Positions 11,535-53,913 are shown, counted from the stretch's first letter. The stretch: 64,000 nt of DNA from Norana najaformis (GCA_964023275.1 OZ029913.1:45139976-45203975), one strand, 5' to 3'. The notes: generated by a model not told the origin, from the letters alone. Numbers and translations are program-made.

Positions 11535-11650
11535 CCAGAGAAAATGAAAACTGATGTCGTCAAATTCAGGCATAGCAATAGTGCCACGGAAAGCGACGGC
11601 GTTGAAGCGCTGAATAGCAATGGCAAGACGTTGGAAGAAATAGCTTGTTT
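11535..11650 (-). repeat. C-terminal fragment of retroelement reverse-transcriptase ORF
   Basis: The minus strand reads FQRLAIAIQRFNAVAFRGT, matching the end of the ORF at 24772-25281 (FQRLSITLQRFNAAAFHGT). It is a short remnant of the same retroelement family. Confidence 0.65.
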
Positions 11651-11674
11651 AAGATTGTAGGTTATTATTATCAT

Positions 11675-11724
11675 TACTACTACTACTACTACCACTACCA
11701 CTACTACTACCACCACTACTACTA

Positions 11725-11757
<33 letters not shown>

Positions 11758-11765
11758 TTATTATT
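11675..11765. repeat. (ACT)n microsatellite
   Basis: A trinucleotide run of ACT/ACC that continues into TTA. Confidence 0.95.
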
Positions 11766-11769
11766 GTTA

Positions 11770-12429
11770 ATATCATTACCCGAAGTATGGACCTATGTGA
11801 TTATTATTTTTTCAGACGAGATTTAGGCCTGTGTATAGAACTAAGCTGATATATAGGTTAGTGTTAATTAATTATTTTTGTCAAACCACACTTCACAGAT
11901 GCACGCCATTCATGATTTATTGTAAACCATTTTCTCTCAAACTTATCAGTTTGAAAGATGAGACTGAACCCCGGGTGATCGATTGATGACGGTTTCTTTG
12001 AAAGTCTTCGTCCTTTGAAGTTTGAACTTCAGCTGAACCGGCGGAAGATAAAGAAAGCCATGCGATTAAACACTTGGCCAATCACAGGTAACTAAATCTT
12101 CGTTCTTTATTTTGTCTTTACTTTCACCTGCCTCTTTCTTTGTCTCGTATGTAACTCGGTGTGTGGTTGTAGGCCACAATGACTGGTTTGAGCGTTTAGT
12201 TACAGTGTCTGCTGTTTATAGATATCACATGTCAAGTACAGGCGTCTATCTATCTATGTATATCTGCCTGTTTCCAAACAATCGATCTGCCTGTGTCGTC
12301 CCAGAAACGGATCGTGCAAAGATCAAAGGTTAGTGTCGACTTCTTGATCCAAAGCCTTCGCTCAAACTGCGCTTTTCTAATAACTGATTTGTCTCCGTTG
12401 CTGTTGAGTCGCTTCAATTCTCGATCGCA
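11770..12429 (+). promoter_or_regulatory. upstream region of the sphingomyelinase gene
   Basis: This stretch lies between the microsatellite and the ATG at 12430 and should hold the promoter and 5' UTR. I see no convincing TATA box or transcription start, and an upstream non-coding exon cannot be excluded. Confidence 0.35.
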
Positions 12430-42383
<29,954 letters not shown>

Positions 42384-42789
42384 AGATGCGACGTACAGTC
42401 AGGCTGCTGTGCGCGATTTGTTAACAAAATTTAGAACCAATTAACTGATTACTGCCAACGGTGACTTCTAATTATCTGAGCACTGTTTTAATACAGATGA
42501 ACTTTTCAGGCCAGCTTAGGCAGCGCTTTTGTGAGAAACTTAAAAGGCTCTATATCAGATGTCTGGATAAATACATTCTGCATTCTATCGGAAATCTGAA
42601 TAGCACCTCTTTAAAAAATACGCTACCCGCAAGTGCTCAAATTTTAATGCCTATTGTACAAGTAAAAACACTGCCTGAAGCCCTGAATATTCTAATGGCC
42701 TAATCACATTGGTGACATTTATGAGAGTTGGACTACGGTAGCAATTGCGCTGTAGTATATAACTTTGTAAGTTGTAACATGTAACTCTG

Positions 42790-43140
42790 GTAGCGGTTTC
42801 GTAAGATAGGTAATCGTAATCGTAAACTCGATGTTTCTGAAGTGTTATTCAAAAGCAGCAGCAAAGGTGTCGACCGTGTGCAGAACAAGACGAAGTTGAC
42901 GGGAGACCATTCAGGAAAGGAGCAGAGGATCAGATGCAGGGGTTGCGCTTGGATTGAGAGATACGGTAAGGTGGTCGATTCGATGGCTCAGGATGAGATT
43001 ATTGAAAACGTGGGACTTCAGTTTTGAATGGAAAGCTTGAGGAGTGATAGGCTAAACAGAGGGACTTGAGGCAGATGATGGTGGATGAACGACAGGACGC
43101 CTGGAAAATTTAATATTTGTATAGAAGGTGGCTTATAAGT
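42790..43140 (-). repeat. LINE 3' fragment, diverged
   Basis: GAAAACGTGGGACTTCAGTT then TTGAATGGAAAGCTTGAGG matches the family A C-terminal region at 14080-14120, and AATCGTAATCGTAAAC at the left resembles its tail. It is strongly diverged. Bases 42384-42789 are probably the sphingomyelinase 3' UTR. Confidence 0.5.
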
Positions 43141-43689
43141 GTTCAGCATTCGTGTTTTAAACGCGCAATGCACACTGTATGTGCAGGTAGACCTTCCCTG
43201 CATGAGACTCCATGCATGGCTTGGGTCAAACTTTGGTTTTTGGGGGTCTAAAGAAGTGCGGATTAGAGATATTGCATTCAGCAAGCCGAAATAGGCCGAA
43301 GCTTAGAGACACCACTTAAAAACTGGTTACATCAGTAAGCTAAACTAACCCTAAGCTTAGAGACATTGCACTTAAAAGCGGCTTACGTATGCAAGGGGCT
43401 GAATTAGACAAAAGATTAGAAACGCTTAAAAGCGGATCACATGAACATGTACAATAGGCCAAAGCGGATGTATAGCTCTACCGTTAATTAAGCCTACACA
43501 TCAAAACGCGCGCTTCCAGCTTTCAGTAACACTTGCAGCAACTTTTCAAAGTTGGATCACTACAGTGTTTGGCAATCAAGGCGAGCGACGACCGATGTCG
43601 GAGAACTGCAGGAAGAGGAAGGATCGTTACTGGTGCTTAGAGCGGACATCAACAGTTTTGGAGACGCGTGAAATAGACGCCCCCTAACA
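43141..43689. repeat. degenerate tandem repeat (TTAAAAGCGG)
   Basis: GCTTAGAGACA followed by CTTAAAAGCGGCTTA-like text recurs two to three times at 43300-43440. No gene is seen. Confidence 0.45.
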
Positions 43690-44045
43690 GCAGTCCATTG
43701 AGAGAGAAACCTCGATGCCGATTGGACCATGGGAAAGATTTGGAGTCGACACTTTCATGTTTGCTGATAGAAACTGTCCGGTTACAGTCGAATGCGCCTA
43801 CCTGTATGGATTTTCTAAATTGATCGATTATTATCAAAGATGGCGGATATGGTCTATTGCTTGCGACAATTCTTTACCAGTCATAGCTTTCCCTCTGAAA
43901 AAACTGAAGTGATATTAGGCAATAGCCGTTTCTGTTCCAAGGAGTTCAAACAATTCTCTCACCTATGCCAGTTTCAGCATATTACGACCTCTCCACCCTG
44001 CCCTCTATCAAATGGAAGACTTGAGAACGCAACAGACCGCGAAGC
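43690..44045 (+). mobile_element. Ty3/gypsy-like integrase fossil
   Basis: Pieces of an LTR-retrotransposon integrase core are recognisable: GPWERFGVDTF near the start, then FCSKEFKQFSHL and QHITTSPPCPLSNGRLENA at the end. It is an old, broken fragment with several breaks. No LTRs or other parts are found beside it. Confidence 0.7.
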
Positions 44046-44429
44046 GAATAATGACCAAACGAAGAAAAGTGAAATCAGATAACTAAAATGGGGAAATGTG
44101 TCCTGTAACGGTCAAAGGAATTAGGCCTTTTTCCTGCTCAAGTAATATTCGGACGACGATTCGGACGGACTACTTGCTAGTGCGACTTCAAATGCGGCGC
44201 CGACCGCTATATCATTCATGTAATAGCTAAAGACCTGACGACACCTTTCCAGCCGCGACCCCTCCCTCACTTTCTCCATTGTCTTCGTCAGCTTAAAAGG
44301 CCTCCCAGAGAACCAGCGCCAGATGGAAGCGGCAAATGTCGGAGAAACTGGGTGTATAGGCCTACATAATTGCAAACGATGTGTTCGTTATATGAAATAA
44401 CAGTGCTGTATTGAAATCAGGAAGAAATC

Positions 44430-44905
44430 AAATTTTTATATTTTATGAACTACAGCAGCAAATTAATGCAATCAGTAAGTGGTGCAGTAAATGCAGCTTT
44501 AAGGTAAATGAAGATAAACCGTTTTGATGATATTCATAAGAAAAAGTATAACAATCTATTCTAACAGGAATATGGAAATTAACGATAAAACTATTCGAAT
44601 TGTGGATAAAGTTAAGTTCCTCCTGTTAATATTTGATTCGAGACTGACCTGAACAGCACATATTTGGCATTTGGTAAATAAGAGCAAATGCAAAATAAAT
44701 CTGTTACGAAGTCCTACAGGCCATAAATTGGGCAAAAGCAAGAGGTGGCTATTGACCATCTGCGGAACACTCAGCAGGTCTAGACTAAACTATGGATAGC
44801 AAATGTGTACACAGCGAGCAGACATCTCCTAAAACAACTTGACACTATCTAATCTACATATCTGCAAACCTGCTGTGGGACTGTGCAATCCACTCCAACA
44901 CTGGC
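44430..44905 (+). mobile_element. LINE fragment, I/Jockey-like RT end
   Basis: Plus-strand pieces read ISKWCSKCSFKVNEDK, KVKFLLLIFDSRLT, HLVNKSKCKINLLRSPTGHK and GTLSRSRLNYG. This is the usual order after the YADD box in Jockey/I-type LINEs. The frame is broken and the fragment is short. Confidence 0.7.
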
Positions 44906-44956
44906 TTCCAAGCCATACCTGGTCTTTTTGATTCTGAAATTATTGAAAACTCTTGT

Positions 44957-45021
44957 GGCGAGTCGAGAACCGCCTCCATGGCAACGGAACAGTCGAGAAC
45001 CGTCTCCATGGCAACGGAACA
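44957..45021. repeat. 32-bp tandem duplication
   Basis: GTCGAGAACCGCCTCCATGG plus CAACGGAACA occurs twice head to tail with one difference. Confidence 0.9.
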
Positions 45022-45519
45022 GTGCATGCACTTCCCGTTGTATTCTTGTAATTTACCGTGTCGTTAACATGTCCTTTAACATAAACTAAATGAACTAAAA
45101 TTACAATAAAATTGAGCACTAAGGTAATTTTTATCTCTGAAAAGTAAGCCTGAAGTCTATATGACTATTTTATACAGTTCTTAGTTAGGCTACAGTTTAC
45201 TGGTCATATATTTTTCTGTTGCTGATTTTTGTTGGTTCGTCTTGATATTTTAGTTCACATTTAGCTAGTTTTTTCGGTATTTCTGATGGCACCTATGTAT
45301 TCTTTGAAGACCGAAGGCAGACAGCGGGGATTCTTCTGGCTTGCAGACGGTTGTGGCGTCGACTTCTTTATTTTACAGTTAGCTTGAATTTTAATAAAAA
45401 TTTTCTTTAAATTGATAAATATATATTTTTTAATTTGCCATTTTGTCTCTTCTCCTCATTTTGATTTTTTCTTGGCCATGTTGGCTACTTTTATCCCTCT
45501 TTCCGCACCAATCCCAAAC

Positions 45520-45695
45520 ATCACCCACCGTAGCTGCCACGCTGTGTCTCTGCCTGACTTGGACCTTGACCTGGAACCGAAGACGTTTACCTATCGATTT
45601 TGTTTTGACTGAGCGTCTGTGAATAAGCTGGTCCCATGACGTGGCTTTTGTTGGGCGCTGTAGAAATCTCGGTATTACGATAACGATACGATTAC
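45520..45695 (+). mobile_element. LINE family A, 3' end only
   Basis: The 3' UTR (ATCACCCACCGTAGCTGCCA, TTTTGACTGAGCGTCTGTGA) and the tail TCGGTATTACGATAACGATA match the other family A copies. It is strongly 5'-truncated. Bases 45696-46265 show no gene other than the region just upstream of the TRF gene. Confidence 0.8.
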
Positions 45696-46265
45696 GATAA
45701 TAGGCCTACAAGTCTTTTTTGCCTTCCCCAAATATGCCTTTTTATAGGCCTATACAAATTCAAATTATTCTTCTATATAATTGTAAAGCTGTAGGCCTAC
45801 ATGGAGACCATATGCAAGAACCTAGTATAAAATTTTAAATCGAACGTCACGGCGCCTTTTGTGCGTGAGGATGCCGGTTCGCATGCTTAAATGGCTTGGC
45901 ACCGATTCAAATCAGCGGCGATGGAGAAGAATCTCACTTGATCAGTGCATTGAAAAAAATGGGCATGGTTAAGGCTATACGGTCGCTGTAGAAAACCTGT
46001 ACATTTACATTTACAATTTAATATATAAAAAGTTGAGCTATCGTAGCTATGACGAGAACTCCTTGGTTTATGCATGGAGCTCACTGGTGCACTACAGAGG
46101 GCTCCAGTTTAGGCTTTATAATAACTCGTTGAACACAGGTAAATTGATGCCTGATCTGTGGTTCTGAAGGCTCTACGATGAGATATACTCCGTAAAACGT
46201 GAAGTTGAATGAATTGTTCATTTGAATTATAATATTTGTTAGTTCATGTTTCTAACAGGCGTTTC

Positions 46266-47639
46266 ATGACAACTGAAATGGAAGATCCGATTACTGTCGC
46301 GTTAATCGACCGATGGATTGCAGACTATTACTGCCACTTAATTTGGAAACAGTTCGAGAAAGATGGCTGTATTTCGTCTCATTGGGTTCATGAATACATT
46401 CTTGCACAGAAGAGCACAGGAAACTGTATTATTACTAACGAACTGTCGGACGATAAATCAGAGGGAACTTTTTCCTCAGAAATTAACACGCGTCTTCTGA
46501 TTGACTTAATGTACAAGATCTCGTTCGGGCAGAAGTTGTTCGAAGACGTTCAGAAATCGAGACGCACTTTGCTAGAGGAAGCCATCGAAATTCTCGATCA
46601 TATTTCGAGTGTCAGCAAACTTTGCAATCGCCTTAAGCGAGACAGTGTTTTGCGTTTGAAGCTGCTGCTCAGACAGCAGGCTGTGCTGGTTTGTTGCAAA
46701 AAGAACGAATTCGATTTAGCAAAGGAGGTGTTTGGACGGGAATGGAAACACTGGAGAAATGAGAATGAAATTGAAATTAGGCAGAAAATTTTAGAAGTCA
46801 TAGAACAGCAAAACAGCGATCACAGGTATTTTGATTGGATGCCTTACTCGTCGCTGACTGATGGCAGTCGAACACTTCTTCAGGAGATATTTATTACATT
46901 AAAAACGCCGTTTTTGGTCACTGCTGCACAAAACGTTTATAGTCACTACAATTCAATCATGCAGACGTACAGTTTCTCAAAATGTGAGAAAATGTCAAGT
47001 GACACTCAGCAGGCTACCAACAGTGATAATACTATAACACATGGCCCAGCACCAACTAATACTAGAAAACCTAATCAGAAAAAACACATTAAAAGCATTG
47101 AAACAGAAACAGATATTACTTTTCGCATGACTGGCAAACCAGAGCAAATTTCTGATTCTGAGGTCACTGACTCGTCAGACAACGTAACATGTGAATCTTT
47201 GCAAAGGAATTCTCCAGAAACTGGCATAGAAGGTAACAAAGATATAGGTAAATCAGTAAAAAAAATTATAGACGAGTGTTCTAACTCCAGTAACACGGAA
47301 TTGAAAGGAAATGATAATGAACGAGACTTAACCAATGAAACGTCCAATCTGAAGTACAAATGCAAGGAAACTAAGCCAGACTATATAGACTGGGAAGCTG
47401 AACTGAGCAGCACAGTTTTGCCAACTCTTGAATCTAGATTGAGAAGGGTTTGGCTGCCACAAGAGGAGGAACATCTCTACTTAGGTGTTCAGAAATTTGG
47501 GGTCGGGCAGTGGAGAAAAGTGGCTGACTTTCTGCAGTCAAACCGGTCAAACGTTGACGTGAAAGACAAGTGGAGAACAATGACTAAGCAGGGAAAACTA
47601 AAAATGTATGAAAAACGGTTTGGTCCAATTGTGAATTAG
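46266..47639 (+). CDS. TERF: telomeric repeat-binding factor (TRFH + Myb)
   Basis: It binds double-stranded telomeric TTAGGG repeats and anchors the shelterin complex. The 457-aa ORF is continuous. Residues about 10-235 match a TRFH dimerisation domain, including RQQAVLVCCKKNEFDLAKEV and KTPFLVTAAQNVYSH, which align with QAIAVCMENGNFKEAEEVF and STFLMKAAAKVVES of human TRF1. A hydrophilic linker rich in Ser, Thr and Glu covers about 236-392. Residues 393-445 form a single C-terminal Myb domain with the telobox VDVKDKWRTM. I chose the ATG at 46266. An in-frame ATG lies four codons later, and TTCTAACAG just upstream looks like a splice acceptor, so a 5' UTR exon is possible. Vertebrate TERF1 and TERF2 have many exons, whereas this coding region has none. 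TRF1-like and TRF2-like identity cannot be separated. Confidence 0.9.
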   Translation: MTTEMEDPITVALIDRWIADYYCHLIWKQFEKDGCISSHWVHEYILAQKSTGNCIITNELSDDKSEGTFSSEINTRLLIDLMYKISFGQKLFEDVQKSRRTLLEEAIEILDHISSVSKLCNRLKRDSVLRLKLLLRQQAVLVCCKKNEFDLAKEVFGREWKHWRNENEIEIRQKILEVIEQQNSDHRYFDWMPYSSLTDGSRTLLQEIFITLKTPFLVTAAQNVYSHYNSIMQTYSFSKCEKMSSDTQQATNSDNTITHGPAPTNTRKPNQKKHIKSIETETDITFRMTGKPEQISDSEVTDSSDNVTCESLQRNSPETGIEGNKDIGKSVKKIIDECSNSSNTELKGNDNERDLTNETSNLKYKCKETKPDYIDWEAELSSTVLPTLESRLRRVWLPQEEEHLYLGVQKFGVGQWRKVADFLQSNRSNVDVKDKWRTMTKQGKLKMYEKRFGPIVN

Positions 47640-49428
47640 TATCCAGTGGGGTCTACCACTCTGTTCTATGAGAGAAATAAGTGTAGCTCAGGACCATGTG
47701 ACCTGTCTTTTAAAGTCAAGGTTCTGCTCTTTAACACTGATTTTTAATGAGCACTAACATTCAGGCTACAAATAGGTCAATGTAAAGAATTAAGTACTGT
47801 AAGTACAGATTTCTACATCTACTGTAAATGGACCCTTTGATGAATCTGTTGTGACGATTCTTCATTGCTTTCTGAATGAACAGAAAATGCCTAGTGGATA
47901 AATATTGGTGGGCAGGCAGTAGAACGAAATATCTCATCTCTAAGTGTAGTTGATTATCACAATACTTTCAGATTACAAGGGCACACAGAGGGTCACTAGT
48001 CCAATTTCTGCAGTGCCAGCGAGGATAAGGTCAACCTCTTGGATGTTAGACTCCATTTCAATGGCAGATGGTCTGAACCAGTGAGGGAAAGCCAGCCTTT
48101 CCGGCTAATCATAACCTGAGTACTGTTTTTCAATGAAATTCTAAATTTTAATATTATTTCATATATCTGTATAGTACCACTATCTAATGATGAAGTGTCA
48201 GTTAATGTTGCTAAGCATTTGTGCTTGCAAGACTTCTTTAAGGTTCTTGCATAGTAATCACTTTTGGAGAGGCTCAACTCCACGTCTCTGTTTTACAAGA
48301 CAAACACTCGACCAGTCACGTTCTGTCTCAGACCAAATGAAATGAAACAGTGTACTGTGCTATTCTTATTTCTATCTTGATGTGATGCTTAGCTCAGTAA
48401 TTTATGGATAAAATTTTACATTGACAGTAATATTTAAACAAAACAATTATAACCTCTTGATTGTTTTTTCTTCATTCCTGAAGTCAGAAGTTTGAACAAG
48501 ACCCGATCCGGCATTCATAAATAAATAAATATATATATATATGTATAAAATATTTATGTATATATATATATACTTATATGTATGAAGACTAATAATAATT
48601 GGTATAGCGACTTTTAGGGACATCTCAAAAGAGGTGCTGCACACAGCTATCTAACAGATCTAAACAAATGGAGCTTAAGGTGGGTTGAAACTGTATGTGG
48701 AGCTGAGTGAAATGAAACTGTCATACTGTGGGTCCTTGTTATGTGTGTCTGTCTTTCGGCTTCTGACTGTCTCTGTCACACAGCCAACAAGGAGTCCTGG
48801 TTATGTCCGACTCGGCTCGTCTGTTTCTGGCTGTCTCTCACTGAAACATGTTCGAAGCTGGTTCAAAGTGCAGTCTCAGTTAGATAAAGATGTCTGTGTT
48901 TCTCATATGATGACACTGAACACAATTTCAAACCAAAGACCCCCAATTCACAACATCATACTGTATATGTTCTATGCACATTTGAACATTTATATAGCAC
49001 CACAGACCCATTTAATAATCTTTCAGAGGTGTAGAAAGTGCTTTGAGCTATTTTTGGCAGTAAGTTCAGATCACCTGTGGAAGAAGTAAGATGATCCAAT
49101 GCATGGAAAAAGCATTACGCATAGTGATCGAGCTGTCATTCATCAGCATGGAACCAATGTACAGACGGTCCCCACATACCCTGTCCCACATGAATGCATC
49201 ATGTGTAAACTGTATGCTCGTTTAGCTATAGGTTTCATGAGAATTAATGAGGGGATGTTCCCATGTAAATTGCACCCTACATATATCCATATATGTACAG
49301 TATATTGGGTGTCTGATGCCATTTTATATATAGTTACAGGTTGTCTAAGGATTTGGAAGAATATAACAGCTTTTGATTAAAATGTTTTATTTCCAAAACT
49401 ATTCACAAGCATAACATGGTTCACACAG
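47640..49428. other. no supported gene
   Basis: This covers the TRF 3' flank and AT-rich DNA. (TA)-rich repeats lie at 48520-48575. The dispersed AGCGCC/AGCACC-type motif lies at 48600 and 48990. The 134-codon ORF at 48685 shows no family resemblance. Confidence 0.5.
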
Positions 49429-49662
49429 AAACAAGATGTTGACCTTTGGGGTGACAAAAATGGTGAACAGCCTCTTAAAGAAGAAAACTACGTCCACCAA
49501 CAGTTGATGGAAAATGGCTCAAAGAACCAAGATGGCAAAATGGCTCAAAAGAAACCAAACAAGTCATCCATGCAGAAAGACTTAAACACTATTAGCCAAA
49601 AGAAACCGGTGAGAAGAAGTCACACAGTACCAAAACCAAAATCCAGTCGGAACCCAACTTGA
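49429..49662 (+). CDS. possible terminal exon, unknown gene
   Basis: After TTCACACAG (a possible acceptor) a 77-codon frame runs to a TGA. It encodes a very hydrophilic peptide rich in Lys, Gln, Asn and Glu (DVDLWGDKNGEQPLKEENYV at the start, RRSHTVPKPKSSRNPT at the end). Its composition is unlike the surrounding AT-rich frames and resembles a disordered protein tail. No upstream exon or homologue is recognised, so it may be chance. Confidence 0.25.
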   Translation, partial: KQDVDLWGDKNGEQPLKEENYVHQQLMENGSKNQDGKMAQKKPNKSSMQKDLNTISQKKPVRRSHTVPKPKSSRNPT

Positions 49663-50529
49663 ACACAACACCTTTTATAAGATCAGCTTTCCTGCCAAAG
49701 TACACAAAAAGCACACAACATACAACTACTCAACCTACTTGGTCCTGTCCTACAAGCCACATGGAACAATATACATATATGCGCACGCACGCACGTGTGT
49801 GTGTGTGTGTAACCCCTGGGAGAAAAGGTACCAAAGCTGGGTTTTCTGGACTAAATGTGCCCTAAGGTTTGTTGATGATACTGGGACTTATTTGCAAATT
49901 TGACCTCAATATGTCCCGAAAATCCAGTCAAACTTAAATTCCAAAAGATGACAATCTAAAAATTGCATTTATGAGAAAATTGATATTGAAAATAGCAGAT
50001 ATTTAAACAACTGTAATTCCAGAAATTATCTATAGTTACAGCTAAAACTTTGTAAACATGTTATCTAACAAGAACTTGTAAAGTCTGTAAATTATCACCC
50101 ATAAAATTTCACACCTTTCGCCTATGATTCCTCACTCAGCCGATAGACATATGGCATGTTAACAAATGTCTTACTACTTACTTACACCTAGTTACACAGC
50201 AAGCCACCAAAATGTCACATAAAATTGAGGCAAAAACAGCATAGTCTTGCATTCAATAGTAGTTTTATTAGAATTCAAAATCTGTTAACTGGTGTTCAAT
50301 TTGAGCTCCCAATGAAATAAACTAATGATAAGTACACTAAGCCATTCAACTGCCCAAAAGTTAATTAAATTTGCCACTTGGATGACTTGGCTTCAGTTCT
50401 GCGCTTGGATGCTGTGACACTACAACCAAAAAGCTCATTCACCAAAAACAGCTCTAGTGTTAGGTATGATTAGATAAAGAAAGTCAGATTACCTGGTTGA
50501 ATAATGGTAGGTCTCGGGAACAAGGACCG
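49663..50529. other. no supported gene
   Basis: AT-rich DNA with a short (GT)n tract at 49795-49811. Nothing coding is recognised. Confidence 0.5.
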
Positions 50530-52000
50530 ATTTTAAGTATTGTGGTAGGCCTGAATTCAATGTTTTATAAACTATAAGCCCCACTTTGTAATAAATTCCT
50601 TTGCTAACGTGAAGCCAGTGCAAAGATGTAAGTAAAGAGGCTATATGCTCATATTTTAACGTATTTGTTGTAGCTTTAGCTCTTGGAGTTTCTGTATGAT
50701 TGACTTTGTGATAGCAACAAGAAGTGATTCACAATAGTCAAGGCGACTGAAAAGCAATGCGTTTGCCAGAGATATCCTTGAAGCTGTGGGGACATGATGC
50801 CTAGTTCTGTGTAAGTCACAAATGTACATGTCTGACGACTTATGAATACCATTTATACAGTCAGTAAGAGATACTGTAGAATCAACTGCAGTGACCAAGT
50901 TATGAGCAGCTTCCGTCAACAGAACAAGTGAGTCATCCAGTTCTAAGGATTTAAACCATTCAAACTTCTTAAGTTGCTGTGGAGTGCCCAGCAGTACAAA
51001 TTCAGTTTTTGATGGGTTAAGGACTTAATTAGCTGCCAATCAAGACTGCACCTTATCAAAAGTATTGGACAACAGCCGCACCGACAAGTGACAAGACAAA
51101 TTGTCAAATGAAATGTAGATTTGAGAATCAGAACGAATTATTGGGACATCTAGGGTATGAGCTTTGTTATGTGTTGGAAAGGTAATGAGCTGTATCATGT
51201 TAAACCCTTCCTACATATTAAGAAATGCTGAAGAACAATGACGAGCTACATCAAGATGAGCATTAAAGTCACTCATAACTACTTAGAAGGGAAGGAAATC
51301 AAACATTAGAGCAGTGAATGAAATTCACTAAGAAAATCAGTAAAAGAGGATGGTGGACAATAAATATTCACAAGCAATAACTGTTTGTTGCCAGAAATGA
51401 GAGTAGCAGCCAAGACCTCAAACATCCTGGGTTCAGTCATGTGTAAAGTGAACCTATGTCAGTGGTATATAGGACCAAAAAATAAAAGCAATTCCCCCAC
51501 CTTTACCACTGCATGAAGGCTCATTCAGCACAGAAAAGACTGAGGGAGTAAAATCTTAATGAATGCTGTCATGTAAGCACTATAGCTGAACTGCTTGTAC
51601 TGACATCAAACTCTGAATCAGGATCAGTAATCATTGATTCAGACTGTTTAAAGAGTATGTCCTGGTTGTCTTCCAGCACACAGTGACAAATTCTGTGGAA
51701 ATAATAGGTATAATGCCAGTGAGACAAACCCGAGACAGACATCTAAAGGCAGGAGGAAGATTGGTGTCATCATAGTCTGCAGAAAGTAGTGTGAAGCTCT
51801 TTGGTTATATCACTGCAACCATGGGTCAAAATAGGTCGATCATGGTGAATGAGATTTAGAAAAGTGTCCAGAGGATGACAGGAATGACAAAGTAGCTTCC
51901 GCAGTATTTTCAACTTCAATATCATGATCATTGCTATCATCATTGCTGCCGTTTGCAAAGAATTCCATCAAGACATAGCACAGATCGTCAGTGGTGTTCA
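50530..52000 (-). mobile_element. LINE (family B-like), internally deleted
   Basis: Minus-strand endonuclease-like text lies at about 51220-51950, in several frames (SGNKQLLLVNIYCPPSSSF near 51340). The RT end is at 50560-51180 (YISFDNLSCH, NPSKTEFVLLGTPQQLKKFE, ANALLFSRLDYCESLLVAITKS). The central RT palm is missing. Many frame breaks make it an old copy. Confidence 0.7.
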
Positions 52001-53539
52001 GTCAAAGATAGTCTAAACATGATTAATCACAATTTAAAGCATTTTTGCAACATTTTGCAATTCCAGACATTGGTTTAGAACAGAGCAGGCATTACAAAGA
52101 TACCGAACGCAAAAGGATAATGAAGAAATTAATACTGTGCCTTATACTACATCCATTTTCCATTTTGTCTCTCAGTGACTGAATCTTGCTCATGTTAACA
52201 TGTATACTGACAGCTACCAATGCAGACCCATAGATACACTACTGGAAAAGGACCATAAGGGCGGTTGGCTTTAGCTAGTCATACAAAATGTTAATTTTGT
52301 CCATGCATGTCTAATGTAAGGCACAAAACTACCATAGGTTGCTACATGTAGCATAAAATAACGCTTAAATGTGAGTAATTTACATAGGCTATGTTTAATT
52401 TTTTAATTTTAGCCACTAAACTGTACTGTACTCACAAGTATACAATCGAGACTTTATCAAATTTGTTTTACTTCAAAAAGGTAAACTGACATAAACTGTT
52501 GAATGTACAAACTCAACATAGCTTGATCTATGCTTGTAAAATTCACACTTCAAAAAAGAGGACATGTATAATATTAATGAAGAGATTAAGCTAAGCCCCA
52601 CTTATGGTACCTTTTCTTAGTCATAATTTTTCCTATATAAATCAGCTTACTCAATATTAGTAAAATTTCGATGTCTCAGTTTTGTTTGTGGATTCAGTAA
52701 AATCCCAAACCTACTAAAACAAACTTTGTGAAAAATGACTCCTTGTACATTCAAGCTTGATTTTTTCTGAGTACACCCACAGTTTTGGTACCTTTGTTGC
52801 CAACAGGTCACACGCATGTACGCACACACACGCACCCACACACATACCCAAACATCACACAAATATAATCTATGAAATGGAGAAATAATCGCAGTATTTT
52901 AAAATTACAATTATAATTCTGAACACTTGGCAATCTTAACTAGAGCAACACCAAGAAGAATGTTGTGTATGCATTTATGTATATACATATATAATGCATG
53001 ATGAAATCGACACGTCAAATACATCTGCATGTATATATATATATATATGCTTATATATACACACAGTATGTATGTCATTCGTAAATCTTCACAGGCTCTA
53101 ACTACGATGCAGACAATTGAATAAGCGTCAACATATAAGACGTAAGCCTAGGATGCTCATATGGTATATTTACTTATCATATTTACGCTGGTACCTCATT
53201 AAAATGCACTTCATCATAACAAGAATTCTGATACTGTAATCATGGATATAGGTCCTAGACACGTTTTAGCTCTAGAAAATGTACTTTTTATAGTAGAACC
53301 TTGTTATAGCATTATATTCGTTTGACCTGCAAAGGCAGCATTATTAGGATTTTCCAATTTAACCTATATATGTGTATACTGTTATTTAAAAGTAGGGTTA
53401 TAATAGATTGTTTCCAATATCTGCTAGTATGTTACGGTAAACAGTCTGTTTGGCTTTCCTTCTATCTGGAGAACTGTGCATGTGTCTTGTGAGATCAGCG
53501 ATATATCACAATGTTAGAAGTCAAATCATAGTACTTGTC
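52001..53539. other. no supported gene
   Basis: AT-rich DNA with short (CA)n and (TA)n tracts. No coding, RNA or mobile feature is recognised. Confidence 0.5.
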
Positions 53540-53900
53540 ATGGAATTGTCAAGTTATGCGATGGTGTTATGCTGTGCAGCTATGGCATTAGGTTAAGGTG
53601 TTAATGTTTGTTATGTCATATGCCATCATGTTATGTGAAGTTAGGTCATGGTGTTTTGCTATATGGCTATGGCATTAGGTCATGGTATTAATGTTTGTCA
53701 TGCTGTTACATCGTCATGCTTGTTCAGTTAGATTATGGTGGTGTTAACATTTATAACGTCATGATATTATGTCATCATTTCAGGTGAATTTAGGTCACGG
53801 TGTTATGCTGTGCATGGTGTGAATGTTTATTACGTCATGGTGTTATGTTATAGTTTCACATTATGATCTGACGTCATCATAATACGTCATGGTTGATTGG
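53540..53900. repeat. degenerate GTCATGGTGTTATG-type repeat
   Basis: Phrases such as GGTGTTATGCTGTGCA, GTTAGGTCATGGTGTT and TTATGTCAT recur about 8 times with a loose spacing near 100 bp. They end next to the stop codon of the heat-shock gene, in its 3' flank. Confidence 0.65.
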
Positions 53901-53913
53901 CTTTTGAAGGGTC

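Noticed and set aside
48685-49089. 134-codon ORF
   Set aside because: No domain, mixed composition and overlap with a dispersed repeat motif; chance is likely.
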